The translations under genes and the position numbers were made by a program. Of a DNA stretch of 36,205 bases, positions 1-8,929 are shown in pieces; the stretch's first letter is position 1, and every line of letters starts with the position of its first letter. Source of the stretch: Myxococcus xanthus (lineage in GTDB: Bacteria; Myxococcota; Myxococcia; Myxococcales; Myxococcaceae); the NCBI RefSeq assembly GCF_013116825.1, contig NZ_JABFNS010000096.1, positions 1 through 36,205 of the forward strand. Reading direction: 5' to 3'. The notes under the pieces are model-generated. The model ran no database searches, was not told the DNA's origin, and saw nothing but the letters and a program-made list of their open reading frames with translations.

Positions 1-587
1 CCCTTGCCCCCTCCTCCGCCGCTGGGACGCACTGGGCCCTGGTCGGGAATCGCGAGTCCGTGGGGGATGGGCTCGAGGTCGAGCGCCCGGCGGATGAAAT
101 CGCGCAGCGATACGACCAGCCGCGCGGTGCCGACCTTGCGCCCGGCGACCATGTCCGCGGCAGCCTCCGCGGCGAGCCGCACCTGCTCCTCGGTGCCGAG
201 CAGCATCACATCCGACAGCGCCGCCTCGACCGCGTCGCGCGTGCGCCGACGGCGTTCGAGCGCCGGATGGTCGAGCGACGACGCCAGCTCGAGGCCCTGG
301 TCGGGCTCCTGTTCGAGTGGCTCGCCAGCCGCGAGCCGACGGCGCATGTCGCGCAGATGGGTCGGGTCCACGACGAGCTCACCAGTGAATGAGCCGCCGA
401 GTGTCTTGTATGCGGAGATCAGCGTCTTCAGTCGCTCGTTGATCTGGCGGTTCTCGCGTTCGCGTCGGCGCTGCACGGTCTGCATCACCAGCAGGCGGAT
501 GCTGACGACGACCAGCGACACCAGCACGAGGCTGGCCAGCGTCGCCACGAGGCCACGCCAGGAAGTGAAGTCGAGAGCGCTCATCAT
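1..587 (-). CDS. Conserved membrane-anchored protein, 3' end cut by window edge
   Basis: The reading frame is open from an ATG at 587 to the left window edge, so the C-terminus is missing; about 195 residues are visible. Residues 12-33 form one hydrophobic segment, followed by a basic stretch rich in Arg and Gln (RRRERENRQINERLKTL). This suggests a single N-terminal membrane anchor with the rest in the cytoplasm, starting with a helical region. A later part contains the segment ALSDVMLLGTEEQVRLAAEA, and the visible end turns Gly-rich. I recognise the style of a conserved proteobacterial protein of unknown function but cannot name a role. Two adjacent ATG codons (587 and 584) are both possible starts and neither has a clear ribosome binding site. 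There is no partner on the same strand nearby. Function unknown. Confidence 0.7.
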   Translation of the reverse strand, partial: MMSALDFTSWRGLVATLASLVLVSLVVVSIRLLVMQTVQRRRERENRQINERLKTLISAYKTLGGSFTGELVVDPTHLRDMRRRLAAGEPLEQEPDQGLELASSLDHPALERRRRTRDAVEAALSDVMLLGTEEQVRLAAEAAADMVAGRKVGTARLVVSLRDFIRRALDLEPIPHGLAIPDQGPVRPSGGGGGK

Positions 588-675
588 TGGCGCGACGATA
601 GCGCGTCCATCGCACGGTCGCCGCGACGCCCCCCCGTGTGCCGCTGCCCCGTCTTGCTGAGGAAGTACTGCCTCG

Positions 676-1041
676 GTGGAGTCCTTCCCCCAGCGGTACC
701 CTGTGGCCGAGGTGGCGGCGGGCACTCACAAGCCGGACCCGGAGCGCTTCAGCCTCCAGGTGAAGCAGAGCCGCTTCGGGTTGTGGCTCAACGAGGAGGG
801 CACCGTGCGCGGCCAGGTGGAGCTGGGCTTCGTGGACCTCGCCACAGCCACGCCCACCATGCAGGCCCTGCCGCGACTGTGCATCGCGCGGGCGGAAAAG
901 CCGCGAGGGCGTGAGCGTGCTGGCCACCGGGCTCACCTTCGCGAGCGAGCACAGGGGGCCGCCGAGGGCGGTGAGCCGCTCGCCGCCCATGCCGACCTCT
1001 TCGCCGAGAGGCGCAATCCCCAAGCGCCGCGCTCCGGGTGA
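676..1041 (+). CDS. Doubtful small hypothetical ORF or gene remnant
   Basis: A GTG-started frame of 121 codons with GGAAG about 10 nt upstream of the start. Codons 1 to about 75 have strong third-position G/C and read like a real protein (for example FSLQVKQSRFGLWLNEEGTV). From about 905 to 960 the better coding bias moves to another frame (GVSVLATGLTFASEH), then returns to the first frame for the last 27 codons before the stop at 1041. That is the pattern expected of a decayed gene with two compensating frameshifts, though a diverged but intact small protein is also possible. I recognise no family. It lies in the accessory-looking left end. Confidence 0.3.
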   Translation: MESFPQRYPVAEVAAGTHKPDPERFSLQVKQSRFGLWLNEEGTVRGQVELGFVDLATATPTMQALPRLCIARAEKPRGRERAGHRAHLRERAQGAAEGGEPLAAHADLFAERRNPQAPRSG

Positions 1042-1120
1042 AGCAGGCGTTGTGCCGAGCCTGGCGCAGCCACAACCCATAACTCTCTGCCGCCCTCCTC
1101 AAGCAAGGCGGCCAGGGACG

Positions 1121-1954
1121 TCAGCGCGCCCGCGTTCTGGCGGAGGGCTTCTTCGCGGTGCTCTTCTTCCTGGCCGAAACGACCTTCGCCTTCGCGACTG
1201 CCGGCTTCCCTTCGCCGCGCGGTGCCTTCGCCTTTGCTGCCGCCTCCATCGCTTTTCGGGCTTCGGTCTTCTCGCCTTTCCGCAACGCGAGCGCCGCGGC
1301 GATCCACTCCGGTGCGTAGCTCGAAGTGCATCCCTTCGGAATCGGTCGCGGGTCCCAGCGACCGAGGCGCTCGCCGATGGCGATGGCCTCCGAGGTGTAC
1401 GTAGGCTGGTGGAGGCCGATCCAGACCAGGCAGAAGTTGATGCCCTCCTTCACCCGGTACGGCGCATCCGGAAGCTCACGCTCGATGCGCTCGAGCGTCG
1501 CGCCTACATCGATTTCCTTCTCGAGGCCTCGCGCAATGCGCCCGGCAAGAAGCTTCCATCCGGCGCGGCGAGGGAGCTCCTTGCTGCCGTCCATCCACTT
1601 CTCCTGAAGCCTCGGGGCGACGGGCGCATGCACGAGCACGCGACCGACGAGTTCGTCGACCAGGTTCGGGTTCGAGAGTGGCTCGAGGAGCCCGCGTGCC
1701 TCCTTCTCAGTGAGCGCCGCGGGGTCGAGGAGCATGCACGCGAGGATGCGCGCATCGTGATTGCCGGTCCCCCACAGCTCCAGTCCGAGCCCGTGGTTCG
1801 TCCCCAACGTCGCTGCCACGCCGCGGATTTTGCCAAGCAGCACACCGAAGACATTGTCGACCACCCCGTCGCGCACGTAGCGCTGGCGCACCTTCTCGTC
1901 ACCATGGCTCTCGAGCAGCTTCATCACCTGGGACAACGACATTGCTTTCGGCAT
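1121..1954 (-). CDS. AlkD-like DNA alkylation repair protein with histone-like tail
   Basis: A 277-residue protein resembling the HEAT-repeat DNA alkylation repair family (AlkC/AlkD type). These proteins remove bulky or positively charged alkylated bases without base flipping. Residues 1-230 are helical-repeat-like. The segment NPNLVD ends in Asp100, which I align with the catalytic Asp of AlkD. The Trp four residues before it in Bacillus AlkD is here Pro, and the RR at 129-130 may match the family's conserved Arg. Residues 231-277 form a Lys/Ala/Arg-rich tail resembling the H1-like protein at 11524-11763, probably adding non-specific DNA binding. The ATG at 1954 is chosen because GAGG lies 8 nt upstream; ATG 1942 and GTG 1963 are alternatives. 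It is divergent from the helicase gene at 2135. Activity is inferred from family resemblance. Confidence 0.8.
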   Translation of the reverse strand: MPKAMSLSQVMKLLESHGDEKVRQRYVRDGVVDNVFGVLLGKIRGVAATLGTNHGLGLELWGTGNHDARILACMLLDPAALTEKEARGLLEPLSNPNLVDELVGRVLVHAPVAPRLQEKWMDGSKELPRRAGWKLLAGRIARGLEKEIDVGATLERIERELPDAPYRVKEGINFCLVWIGLHQPTYTSEAIAIGERLGRWDPRPIPKGCTSSYAPEWIAAALALRKGEKTEARKAMEAAAKAKAPRGEGKPAVAKAKVVSARKKSTAKKPSARTRAR

Positions 1955-2120
1955 GGGGAGCACCTCGACGGGCGGTGGATTGAGAGCGGCCGGAAGGGTG
2001 GCACCACAGGCGCTCTCGGTCGAGGGCCGCTTCCGCTCACTACCACCGCACAGCTTTGAAGTTGCCCCACTTGCGGACAGGTCGCTGACCGCAACCTGGT
2101 TAGAATGGCTTCGGTACGGC

Positions 2121-2126
2121 TAGAAT
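2121..2126 (+). promoter_or_regulatory. Putative -10 box of a leaderless transcript
   Basis: TAGAAT lies 8 nt before the ATG at 2135, where no Shine-Dalgarno sequence is visible. A box of TANNNT form at this distance is typical of leaderless promoters in GC-rich bacteria. A second TAGAAT at 2101-2106 sits 20 bp upstream in a similar local context (GGTTAGAATGGC versus GGCTAGAATCGC). No convincing -35 element was found for either copy. Confidence 0.4.
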
Positions 2127-2134
2127 CGCCGTCC

Positions 2135-4105
2135 ATGAAAGCTTGGTTCTCCTGCACGGGTGCGGAGCTTCTAGCCCGCGCGCCGGAGGATACGCTCGGA
2201 CGCCTCGCAGCAGCTCAGCAGGCGCGTGGCTACTCTGGCTCGATTCAGCAGGACTTCGCTTGGCAGCGGGCTCTCCCAGCGCTGAGCACAGCCATTGCTG
2301 AGGCCAGAGGCCAGGGCTGGACCCTCGCGTTGGAATACGAGTTGTTGCGCCTCGAGAAGCGCGTGGATGCAGTGGTGCTGACCGACCACGCCATCCTCGT
2401 TCTTGAATTCAAGACGGGCGAGCCGAGCCGCGCCACCTTGGCGGAGGCAGAGGACTACGCGCTCGACCTTCACGACTTCCACGCAGGCAGCCGCAACCAT
2501 CCAATCTTGCCCGTGCTGATCGCAGGCGATAGCGGCTTCGTGCCGCCGGCCCAGTCGCCACTGCGCTGGAATGGCGTGTTACCGGCCTTAGCTTGCGGTC
2601 ATAGCGGACTCGGTGCGCTGTTTCGCTGGGTGCAGTCCGTCGCACCGGTCGCGCTGGCGCCACTCGATGGCGCCGCTTGGCTCGCGGCGCCCTATCGGCC
2701 GGTGCCGACCATCATAGAGGCTGCGACGATGCTCTACGCCCGCAATGGAGTGGCCGAGATCGCTACGGCGCGCGCCGACACCGCCAACCTGACCCGTACC
2801 GCACACGCCATCGCGCGGAATGTCGCCGCCGCGCAGGAGGCTGGGGACAAGCGCGTGGTCTTTGTCACCGGTATTCCCGGGGCGGGTAAGACGCTCTGTG
2901 GTCTCAACGCAGTTTTCGCAAGCGCGGCCGGCGCGGACAGTGCATTCCTCACCGGCAATGTGCCCCTCGTCGCGGTCCTCCGAGCGGCGCTCGTCGCTGA
3001 TGCGGTGGCCCGCGGCGAGTGCAGCCGCGCAGAGGCAGAGCAGCGTGTGAAGGGCAGGCTGCAGAACGTTCACCGCTTCCTCGAGGACAACGCCACGGAT
3101 GCGCAGCGCCGCGCGCCGTCCGACCGACTGATCGTCTTCGACGAGGCGCAGCGAGCATGGGATGAGGCCAAGGCGCGCCTCGGCACGCGCAACAAGCCCT
3201 CGCGCCTCACCATGAGCGAGCCAGCGCACACGCTGGAGATCATGGGCCGGCACGAAGGCTGGGCCGTGATTGTTGCCCTTATCGGCAACGGACAGGAAAT
3301 CAACACTGGCGAGGCTGGCCTTGCGGAGTGGGGCCGAGTTATCGCTGCCTCGGACGGCACCTGGCGCGCCATCGCAGCTCCTCGTGCGGTGCAGACACGG
3401 GACCCTGTGCAACGCCTGACAGAGGGCCAGCCCCGCTGGCTCGACTGTGACGAAGACCTCGATCTGACGGTTCCTGTCCGCAGTGTGCGCGATGCCGCTG
3501 GCGCTGCCTGGGTGGATGCGCTGCTGCGCGGCGCGGTGACAGAGGCACGCGAGATTGCGAATAGCGCCGGCGCGCTGCCCTTTCTGCTGGTACGCGATCT
3601 CGATACGGTGCGTACAACGCTACGGCGGCTCGCTCGCGGGCAGCGGCGCGCCGGGTTGGTTGCGGCGGCGGGGGCCAAACGGCTGCGCGCTGAGGGGCTC
3701 GGCGTGCAGGCCGAGGACGTGGCCGAGTGGTTTCTGCGGCGCTGGCCGGATGTCCGTGCCTCCGACGCACTTGAGAGTTTCGCCACGGAGTACGACTGCC
3801 AAGGGCTGGAACTGGACCTGGTCGGTCTCGCCTGGGGCGGTGACCTGGTGTGGCACGAGGACAGCTGGCGGCCCCGCCGCTTTGCTGGCAACCGTTGGCA
3901 AATGGTGCGCAACGATGAGGAGCGGCGCCACATCATCAACACCTACCGCGTGCTGCTAACCCGTGCCCGCTACGAGACAGTGATATGGGTGCCGCGTGGC
4001 AGTCCGCGCCACGATCCTTGGCACGACGCCACACGGGATGCGGCGGAGATGGATGCCCTTGCCGAACTGCTGCTGTCCTGCGGCATCCGACCGCTGGAGA
4101 CTTAA
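2135..4105 (+). CDS. PD-(D/E)XK-like nuclease fused to DUF2075/Schlafen-type helicase
   Basis: A 656-residue protein. Residues 66-95 carry a PD-(D/E)XK-like pattern: Glu residues, Asp78 and then Glu91-x-Lys93 within LVLEFKTGE, as in NERD-like nuclease segments. Residues 240-343 hold a P-loop ATPase: Walker A TGIPGAGKT (245-253) and Walker B LIVFDEAQ (332-339). Near the C-terminus, YRVLLTRARYETVIWVP fits helicase motif VI of the DUF2075 family (renamed after Schlafen group III helicases). It therefore looks like a soluble nucleic-acid motor with an attached nuclease-like domain. The start at 2135 is preferred over ATG 2105 because a TAGAAT box lies 8 nt upstream. Third-codon G/C looks weaker than in its neighbours, consistent with transfer. 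Placement between a repair gene and a tRNA gene hints at a defence or repair role, which is inference only. Confidence 0.85.
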   Translation: MKAWFSCTGAELLARAPEDTLGRLAAAQQARGYSGSIQQDFAWQRALPALSTAIAEARGQGWTLALEYELLRLEKRVDAVVLTDHAILVLEFKTGEPSRATLAEAEDYALDLHDFHAGSRNHPILPVLIAGDSGFVPPAQSPLRWNGVLPALACGHSGLGALFRWVQSVAPVALAPLDGAAWLAAPYRPVPTIIEAATMLYARNGVAEIATARADTANLTRTAHAIARNVAAAQEAGDKRVVFVTGIPGAGKTLCGLNAVFASAAGADSAFLTGNVPLVAVLRAALVADAVARGECSRAEAEQRVKGRLQNVHRFLEDNATDAQRRAPSDRLIVFDEAQRAWDEAKARLGTRNKPSRLTMSEPAHTLEIMGRHEGWAVIVALIGNGQEINTGEAGLAEWGRVIAASDGTWRAIAAPRAVQTRDPVQRLTEGQPRWLDCDEDLDLTVPVRSVRDAAGAAWVDALLRGAVTEAREIANSAGALPFLLVRDLDTVRTTLRRLARGQRRAGLVAAAGAKRLRAEGLGVQAEDVAEWFLRRWPDVRASDALESFATEYDCQGLELDLVGLAWGGDLVWHEDSWRPRRFAGNRWQMVRNDEERRHIINTYRVLLTRARYETVIWVPRGSPRHDPWHDATRDAAEMDALAELLLSCGIRPLET

Positions 4106-4222
4106 TCGCCCCGAAGCCATTGAGGCGAGAGTCTCGGCTCCACTCCAGCCCATGCATTGAGACCGCCTCTACCGGAGAAGAGGTAGGGAACGCATAGGTC
4201 AGACGGGAGAGAGCATCCAGGA

Positions 4223-4234
4223 GATGACGTCATC
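4223..4234. repeat. 12-bp perfect palindrome GATGACGTCATC
   Basis: A perfect inverted repeat lies in the roughly 220-bp gap between the helicase gene and the tRNA-Pro terminator. Nearby, TCCAGC and GCTGGA flank a 12-nt spacer just downstream. It could be a protein-binding site or part of an old attachment region, or chance. Nothing else gene-like is visible in this gap. Confidence 0.35.
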
Positions 4235-4275
4235 CAGCGGCCATCCGGATGCTGGAGGGGCCAAGGCAGGAGCCC

Positions 4276-4315
4276 AAAAACGAAACGGGCTGGAGACCTT
4301 GCGATCTCCAGCCCG
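4276..4315 (-). terminator. Intrinsic terminator of tRNA-Pro
   Basis: On the minus strand, CGGGCTGGAGA and TCTCCAGCCCG form a perfect 11-bp stem around an 8-nt loop. The tail TTTCGTTTTT follows directly. It lies just downstream of the tRNA 3' end at 4326, so it terminates the tRNA transcript. Confidence 0.9.
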
Positions 4316-4325
4316 CTTCATGACG

Positions 4326-4402
4326 TGGTCGGGGAGACAGGATTTGAACCTGCGACCCCTTGGTCCCGAACCAAGTGCTCTACCAGGCTGAGCCACTCCC
4401 CG
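4326..4402 (-). tRNA. tRNA-Pro (anticodon CGG)
   Basis: A 77-nt cloverleaf including an encoded 3' CCA (4328-4326). The acceptor stem pairs CGGGGAG with CTCCCCG over 7 bp, with discriminator A. The D arm contains AGCCTGGTAGAGC, the anticodon loop is TTCGGGA giving anticodon CGG, and the T arm contains GGTTCAAATCC. It reads proline CCG codons, which are abundant in this genome. It has its own sigma70-type promoter at 4453-4481 and its own terminator at 4276-4315, so it is an independent single-gene unit. The leader contains a strong hairpin (GGTCC/GGACC with flanking CGCC/GGCG, about 4413-4442). No copy of the tRNA 3' end was found elsewhere in the window that would mark an integrated element. 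Confidence 0.97.
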
Positions 4403-4452
4403 ATATGTCGCCTCGCCGGACGGTCCTTCTCGGGACCGGCGAAGTGCGGGCG

Positions 4453-4481
4453 GTAGTACCCGAGCCGCCCAGCCGAGTCAA
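4453..4481 (-). promoter_or_regulatory. Sigma70-type promoter of tRNA-Pro
   Basis: On the minus strand TTGACT (4481-4476) and TACTAC (4458-4453) are separated by exactly 17 bp. The expected start is near 4446, leaving a leader of about 44 nt before the tRNA. Confidence 0.8.
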
Positions 4482-4654
4482 CGTCCTCGGATCACCTTTT
4501 CTTCCGCCCCTCCCCGCCCAGAGGGAGCGGGCAGCCGGGCGATGCCCGGGTGCCCCCCGACTCCGCTTCCCAAGACCAAGAATTTCCTGTACTCCCGGAC
4601 AGTTTCCCCCCTGCTACACTCACGAGGCAGCCTGCATTGTTGCACCGCGATGCC

Positions 4655-5041
4655 ATGACGCCGCCCCCCGTCGTCCTCATCTCCGATGACGAGCCCCTCA
4701 TCGTCTCCGCCCTCGCCCGGGAGGGGAAGCGGTCCGGGCTGAACTGCATCTCGGACACCACGTCCGAGCGCGTCCTGGAGCTCGCCCGCGAGCACCGGCC
4801 GGCCGTCATCATCCTGGACATCAACCAGCACCAGGACGGGCGCGACTTGCTCGCCCAGCTCAAGCAGGACCCCAACACCCGCGACTGCAAGGTCATCATC
4901 CTCAGCGCCGTCGAGGACCAGTTCACCCGCCACGTCTGCTTCGAGCTCGGCGCCGACGACTACGAGGTGAAGCCCTTCGACCCCACCTTCATGACCCGCG
5001 TCGCCCGGCTCGCCTCCTCCGTGGCGCGCCCTCGCACCTGA
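4655..5041 (+). CDS. Single-domain response regulator (CheY-like receiver)
   Basis: A 128-residue stand-alone receiver domain that accepts a phosphoryl group from a histidine kinase and signals through protein contacts, since there is no output domain. The acidic pair Asp11-Asp12, phospho-acceptor Asp55 (IILDIN), Ser84 (ILSAVED) and Lys106 (YEVKPFDP) are all in the expected places. The frame is open further upstream, but the ATG at 4655 gives the normal receiver start (PPVVLISDDEP). A possible -10 box TACACT lies at 4614-4619. The gene is convergent with rpe, with 13 nt between stops. No kinase is adjacent, so its partner is unknown. Confidence 0.92.
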   Translation: MTPPPVVLISDDEPLIVSALAREGKRSGLNCISDTTSERVLELAREHRPAVIILDINQHQDGRDLLAQLKQDPNTRDCKVIILSAVEDQFTRHVCFELGADDYEVKPFDPTFMTRVARLASSVARPRT

Positions 5042-5054
5042 AGTCCGCCGCGCC

Positions 5055-5726
5055 TCACGAGCGCAGCGAGCGGATGGCCTCCGCGTAGTCCTTCGCGCCG
5101 AAGACGTAGCTGCCCGCCACCAGCACCGTGGCCCCGGCCTCCACCACCCGCTTCGCCGTGGTGGCGTTGATGCCGCCGTCCACCTCGATGTCCACGTCCT
5201 TCAGCCCACGCGCATCCAACATCCCGCGCAGCCGGCGCACCTTCTCCACCGTGGACTCGATGAAGCCCTGCCCACCGAAGCCCGGGTTCACGCTCATCAG
5301 CAGCACCATGTCCACGTCGCCCAGCACCTCCTCGATGGCCGACAGCGGCGTGCCCGGGTTCAACACCACCGCCGGCTTCGCCCCCGCATTGCGAATCTGC
5401 TGAAGCGTCCGGTGCAGGTGCGGACTGGCCTCCACGTGCACCGTCAGCACGTCCGCCCCCGCCTTCACGAAGGCCTCCACGTAGCGCTCCGGCTCCACAA
5501 TCATCAGGTGCACGTCCAACGGCTTCGTCGCCACCCGCTTGATGGCCTCCACCACCACGGGTCCAATCGTGATGTTCGGCACAAAGCGGCCATCCATGAC
5601 ATCCACGTGAATCCAATCCGCGCCCGCGGCTTCGATGGCGCGGACCTCTTCGGCCAAGCGGCCGAAGTCACAGGACAAAAGCGAAGGAGAGATGCGAACG
5701 GGGCGGCGGCTCATGCCGCGCTTCAT
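5055..5726 (-). CDS. rpe: Ribulose-phosphate 3-epimerase
   Basis: This enzyme interconverts ribulose 5-phosphate and xylulose 5-phosphate in the pentose phosphate pathway. The sequence has the family's TIM-barrel landmarks: [10 protein letters not shown] near the N-terminus, [14 protein letters not shown] with metal-binding His and Asp, [22 protein letters not shown] and EVDGGIN. At 223 residues it has the usual length. ATG 5726 and ATG 5714 are both plausible starts, and neither has a strong ribosome binding site. Longer extensions to 5777 are unlikely for this family. It is convergent with the response regulator on one side. On the other, about 160 bp separate its start from that of the HD-GYP gene, which reads away. 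Confidence 0.97.
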   Translation of the reverse strand: MKRGMSRRPVRISPSLLSCDFGRLAEEVRAIEAAGADWIHVDVMDGRFVPNITIGPVVVEAIKRVATKPLDVHLMIVEPERYVEAFVKAGADVLTVHVEASPHLHRTLQQIRNAGAKPAVVLNPGTPLSAIEEVLGDVDMVLLMSVNPGFGGQGFIESTVEKVRRLRGMLDARGLKDVDIEVDGGINATTAKRVVEAGATVLVAGSYVFGAKDYAEAIRSLRS

Positions 5727-5887
5727 AACCGCAACCCGCGCGCTGGATAAGGCCGAACGCAACGCGGCGACGTCCACCAGACAGCCAGGGACCTGCCAGG
5801 TGGGCCCCCCGAGGCAGTGTGCTGTCTACCCGTGCTAGAACTTTGTAGCCCTTCGCGGCCGCTGGCCGCTTCTCACGGAGCCGCCTG

Positions 5888-7390
5888 GTGCTCGCCCAAC
5901 CCGCCCCACAGCCCGAGCTGAACCGCCGCCTGGCGAAGCTCACGTCCATCCTGGATGTCGCGAAGGCGATGAGCGCGGAGCGCGACCTCGACCTGCTCCT
6001 GCCGCTCATCCTCTTCGAGGCCACCAAGGTGGTGGAGGCGGACCGCTGCTCGCTCTTCATCCTGGACCGCGAGCGCAACGAGCTGTGGAGCAAGGTGGCC
6101 CAGGGCTCCAAGAGCGAAATCCGCCTCCCGGTGGGCAGCGGCGTCGCCGGACAGGTGGCCCAGACGGGCGCCGTCATCAACATCCCGGACGCCTACGCCG
6201 ACGCTCGCTTCAACCGCTCGTTCGACGTCTCCAGCGGCTACCAGACGAAGACCATCCTCTGCGTCCCCATGCGCGACGCCGGCGGCGAGGTGACGGGCGT
6301 CATCCAGGCCCTCAACAAGCTGGACGGCGCCAGCTTCAACGCCGAGGACGAGGAGCTGCTGCTCGCCCTGGGCGCCCAGGCCGCGGGCGCCATCGAGAAC
6401 GCCCTCCTCCACGAGGACATCAACCGCCTCTTCGAGGGCTTCGTCTCCGCCTCCGTCGTCGCCATCGAATCCAGAGACCCGAGCACCGCCGGTCACTCCG
6501 GCCGCGTGGCCGACCTCACCGTGGCCATGGCCCAGGCGCTCGAGCACCTGTCCACCGGCCCCTACGCCCACACGCGCTTCTCCGCCGGGGAGATTCAGGA
6601 GCTGCGCTACGCCTCGCTGCTGCACGACTTCGGCAAGGTGGGCGTGCGCGAGCCCGTGCTGGTGAAGGCGGAGAAGCTCTACCCCCATGAGCTCGAGGGC
6701 CTGCGCGCCCGCTTCCAGCTGGCCCGGAAGGACTTGCAGCTCCAGAGCTACCGTCGCCGCCTGGAGGCGGTGAAGCTTCGCGGCCAGGCGAACCTGGCGG
6801 AGATCGAGGCGGAGGAAGAGGAGCGGCTCGCCCGCGAGTCGTGGCAGCTGGACGAGGTGCTGGAGTTCATCCTCTCCTGCAACCGCCCCACCGTGCTCGC
6901 GCAGGGCAACTTCGAGCGGCTCCACGAGCTGGGCGCGCTGCGCTTCCTGGATGCCCACGACCAGGCCCAGCCGCTGCTGCTGCCGGGGGAAATCCAGTCG
7001 CTCTCCATCGCCCGCGGCACGCTCTCTCCCGAGGAGCGCCGCGAAATCGAGAGCCACGTCGAGCACACCTACCGCTTCCTGTCCCAGATTCCGTGGACGC
7101 GCACGCTGCGCCGGGTGCCGGAGATTGCCTACGCCCACCACGAGAAGCTGGATGGCACCGGCTACCCCCGCGCGGAGAAGGACATCCCCGTCCAGTCACG
7201 GATGATGTCCATCTGCGACATCTACGACGCGCTCACCGCCAGCGACCGGCCCTACAAGAAGGCCGTGCCGCACACGCTCGCGCTCGACATCCTCCGGCGC
7301 GAGTCCGACGCCGGGCAGTTGGACCCGGCGCTCTATACCGTCTTCATCGAAGCCGACATCCCCCGGAAGGTCCTCCAGGGAATCAAGTAG
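5888..7390 (+). CDS. GAF/HD-GYP protein, putative cyclic-di-GMP phosphodiesterase
   Basis: A 500-residue soluble sensor-effector. Residues about 31-174 are a GAF domain, expected to sense a small ligand or partner. The HD-GYP part follows: His246-Asp247 with Lys250 (LLHDFGKVGV), His390 (EIESHVEHTYRFL), and HHEKLDGTGYP at 417-427, so metal ligands and the GYP loop are intact. Such proteins hydrolyse c-di-GMP to pGpG or GMP. The oddity is a Glu/Arg-rich, partly coiled-coil insert of about 110 residues (270-378) between the HD motif and the next His, which canonical HD-GYP domains lack. The GTG start at 5888 has CGGAG 7 nt upstream. The stop is 4 nt from that of pyk, convergent. Hydrolytic activity is inferred from conserved motifs. 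Confidence 0.92.
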   Translation: MLAQPAPQPELNRRLAKLTSILDVAKAMSAERDLDLLLPLILFEATKVVEADRCSLFILDRERNELWSKVAQGSKSEIRLPVGSGVAGQVAQTGAVINIPDAYADARFNRSFDVSSGYQTKTILCVPMRDAGGEVTGVIQALNKLDGASFNAEDEELLLALGAQAAGAIENALLHEDINRLFEGFVSASVVAIESRDPSTAGHSGRVADLTVAMAQALEHLSTGPYAHTRFSAGEIQELRYASLLHDFGKVGVREPVLVKAEKLYPHELEGLRARFQLARKDLQLQSYRRRLEAVKLRGQANLAEIEAEEEERLARESWQLDEVLEFILSCNRPTVLAQGNFERLHELGALRFLDAHDQAQPLLLPGEIQSLSIARGTLSPEERREIESHVEHTYRFLSQIPWTRTLRRVPEIAYAHHEKLDGTGYPRAEKDIPVQSRMMSICDIYDALTASDRPYKKAVPHTLALDILRRESDAGQLDPALYTVFIEADIPRKVLQGIK

Positions 7391-7394
7391 CCGC

Positions 7395-8828
<1,434 letters not shown>

Positions 8829-8838
8829 AGAGCTCGTG

Positions 8839-8867
8839 AGGATGGGTTTCCCTCACGGCAGCGTCAA
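8839..8867 (-). promoter_or_regulatory. Probable pyk promoter
   Basis: On the minus strand TTGACG (8867-8862) and CATCCT (8844-8839) are separated by 17 bp. The predicted start leaves only a few nucleotides before the pyk ATG at 8828, and no clear ribosome binding site is present. Confidence 0.5.
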
Positions 8868-8929
8868 GCACGCTGCATGGGCCGCTTCGCTCGGTAAAAC
8901 GGTAAATGAGCCAGCGAACGACGCGGCGC

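Noticed and set aside
4-660. Plus-strand open frame of 218 codons
   Set aside because: It is the reverse complement of the truncated membrane protein at 1-587, with Arg/Ser-rich shadow composition and no family signal.
1-4325. Integrated mobile element at tRNA-Pro
   Set aside because: The position and gene content fit, but I found no integrase, no transposase and no duplicate of the tRNA 3' end inside the window. The other boundary, if any, lies outside.
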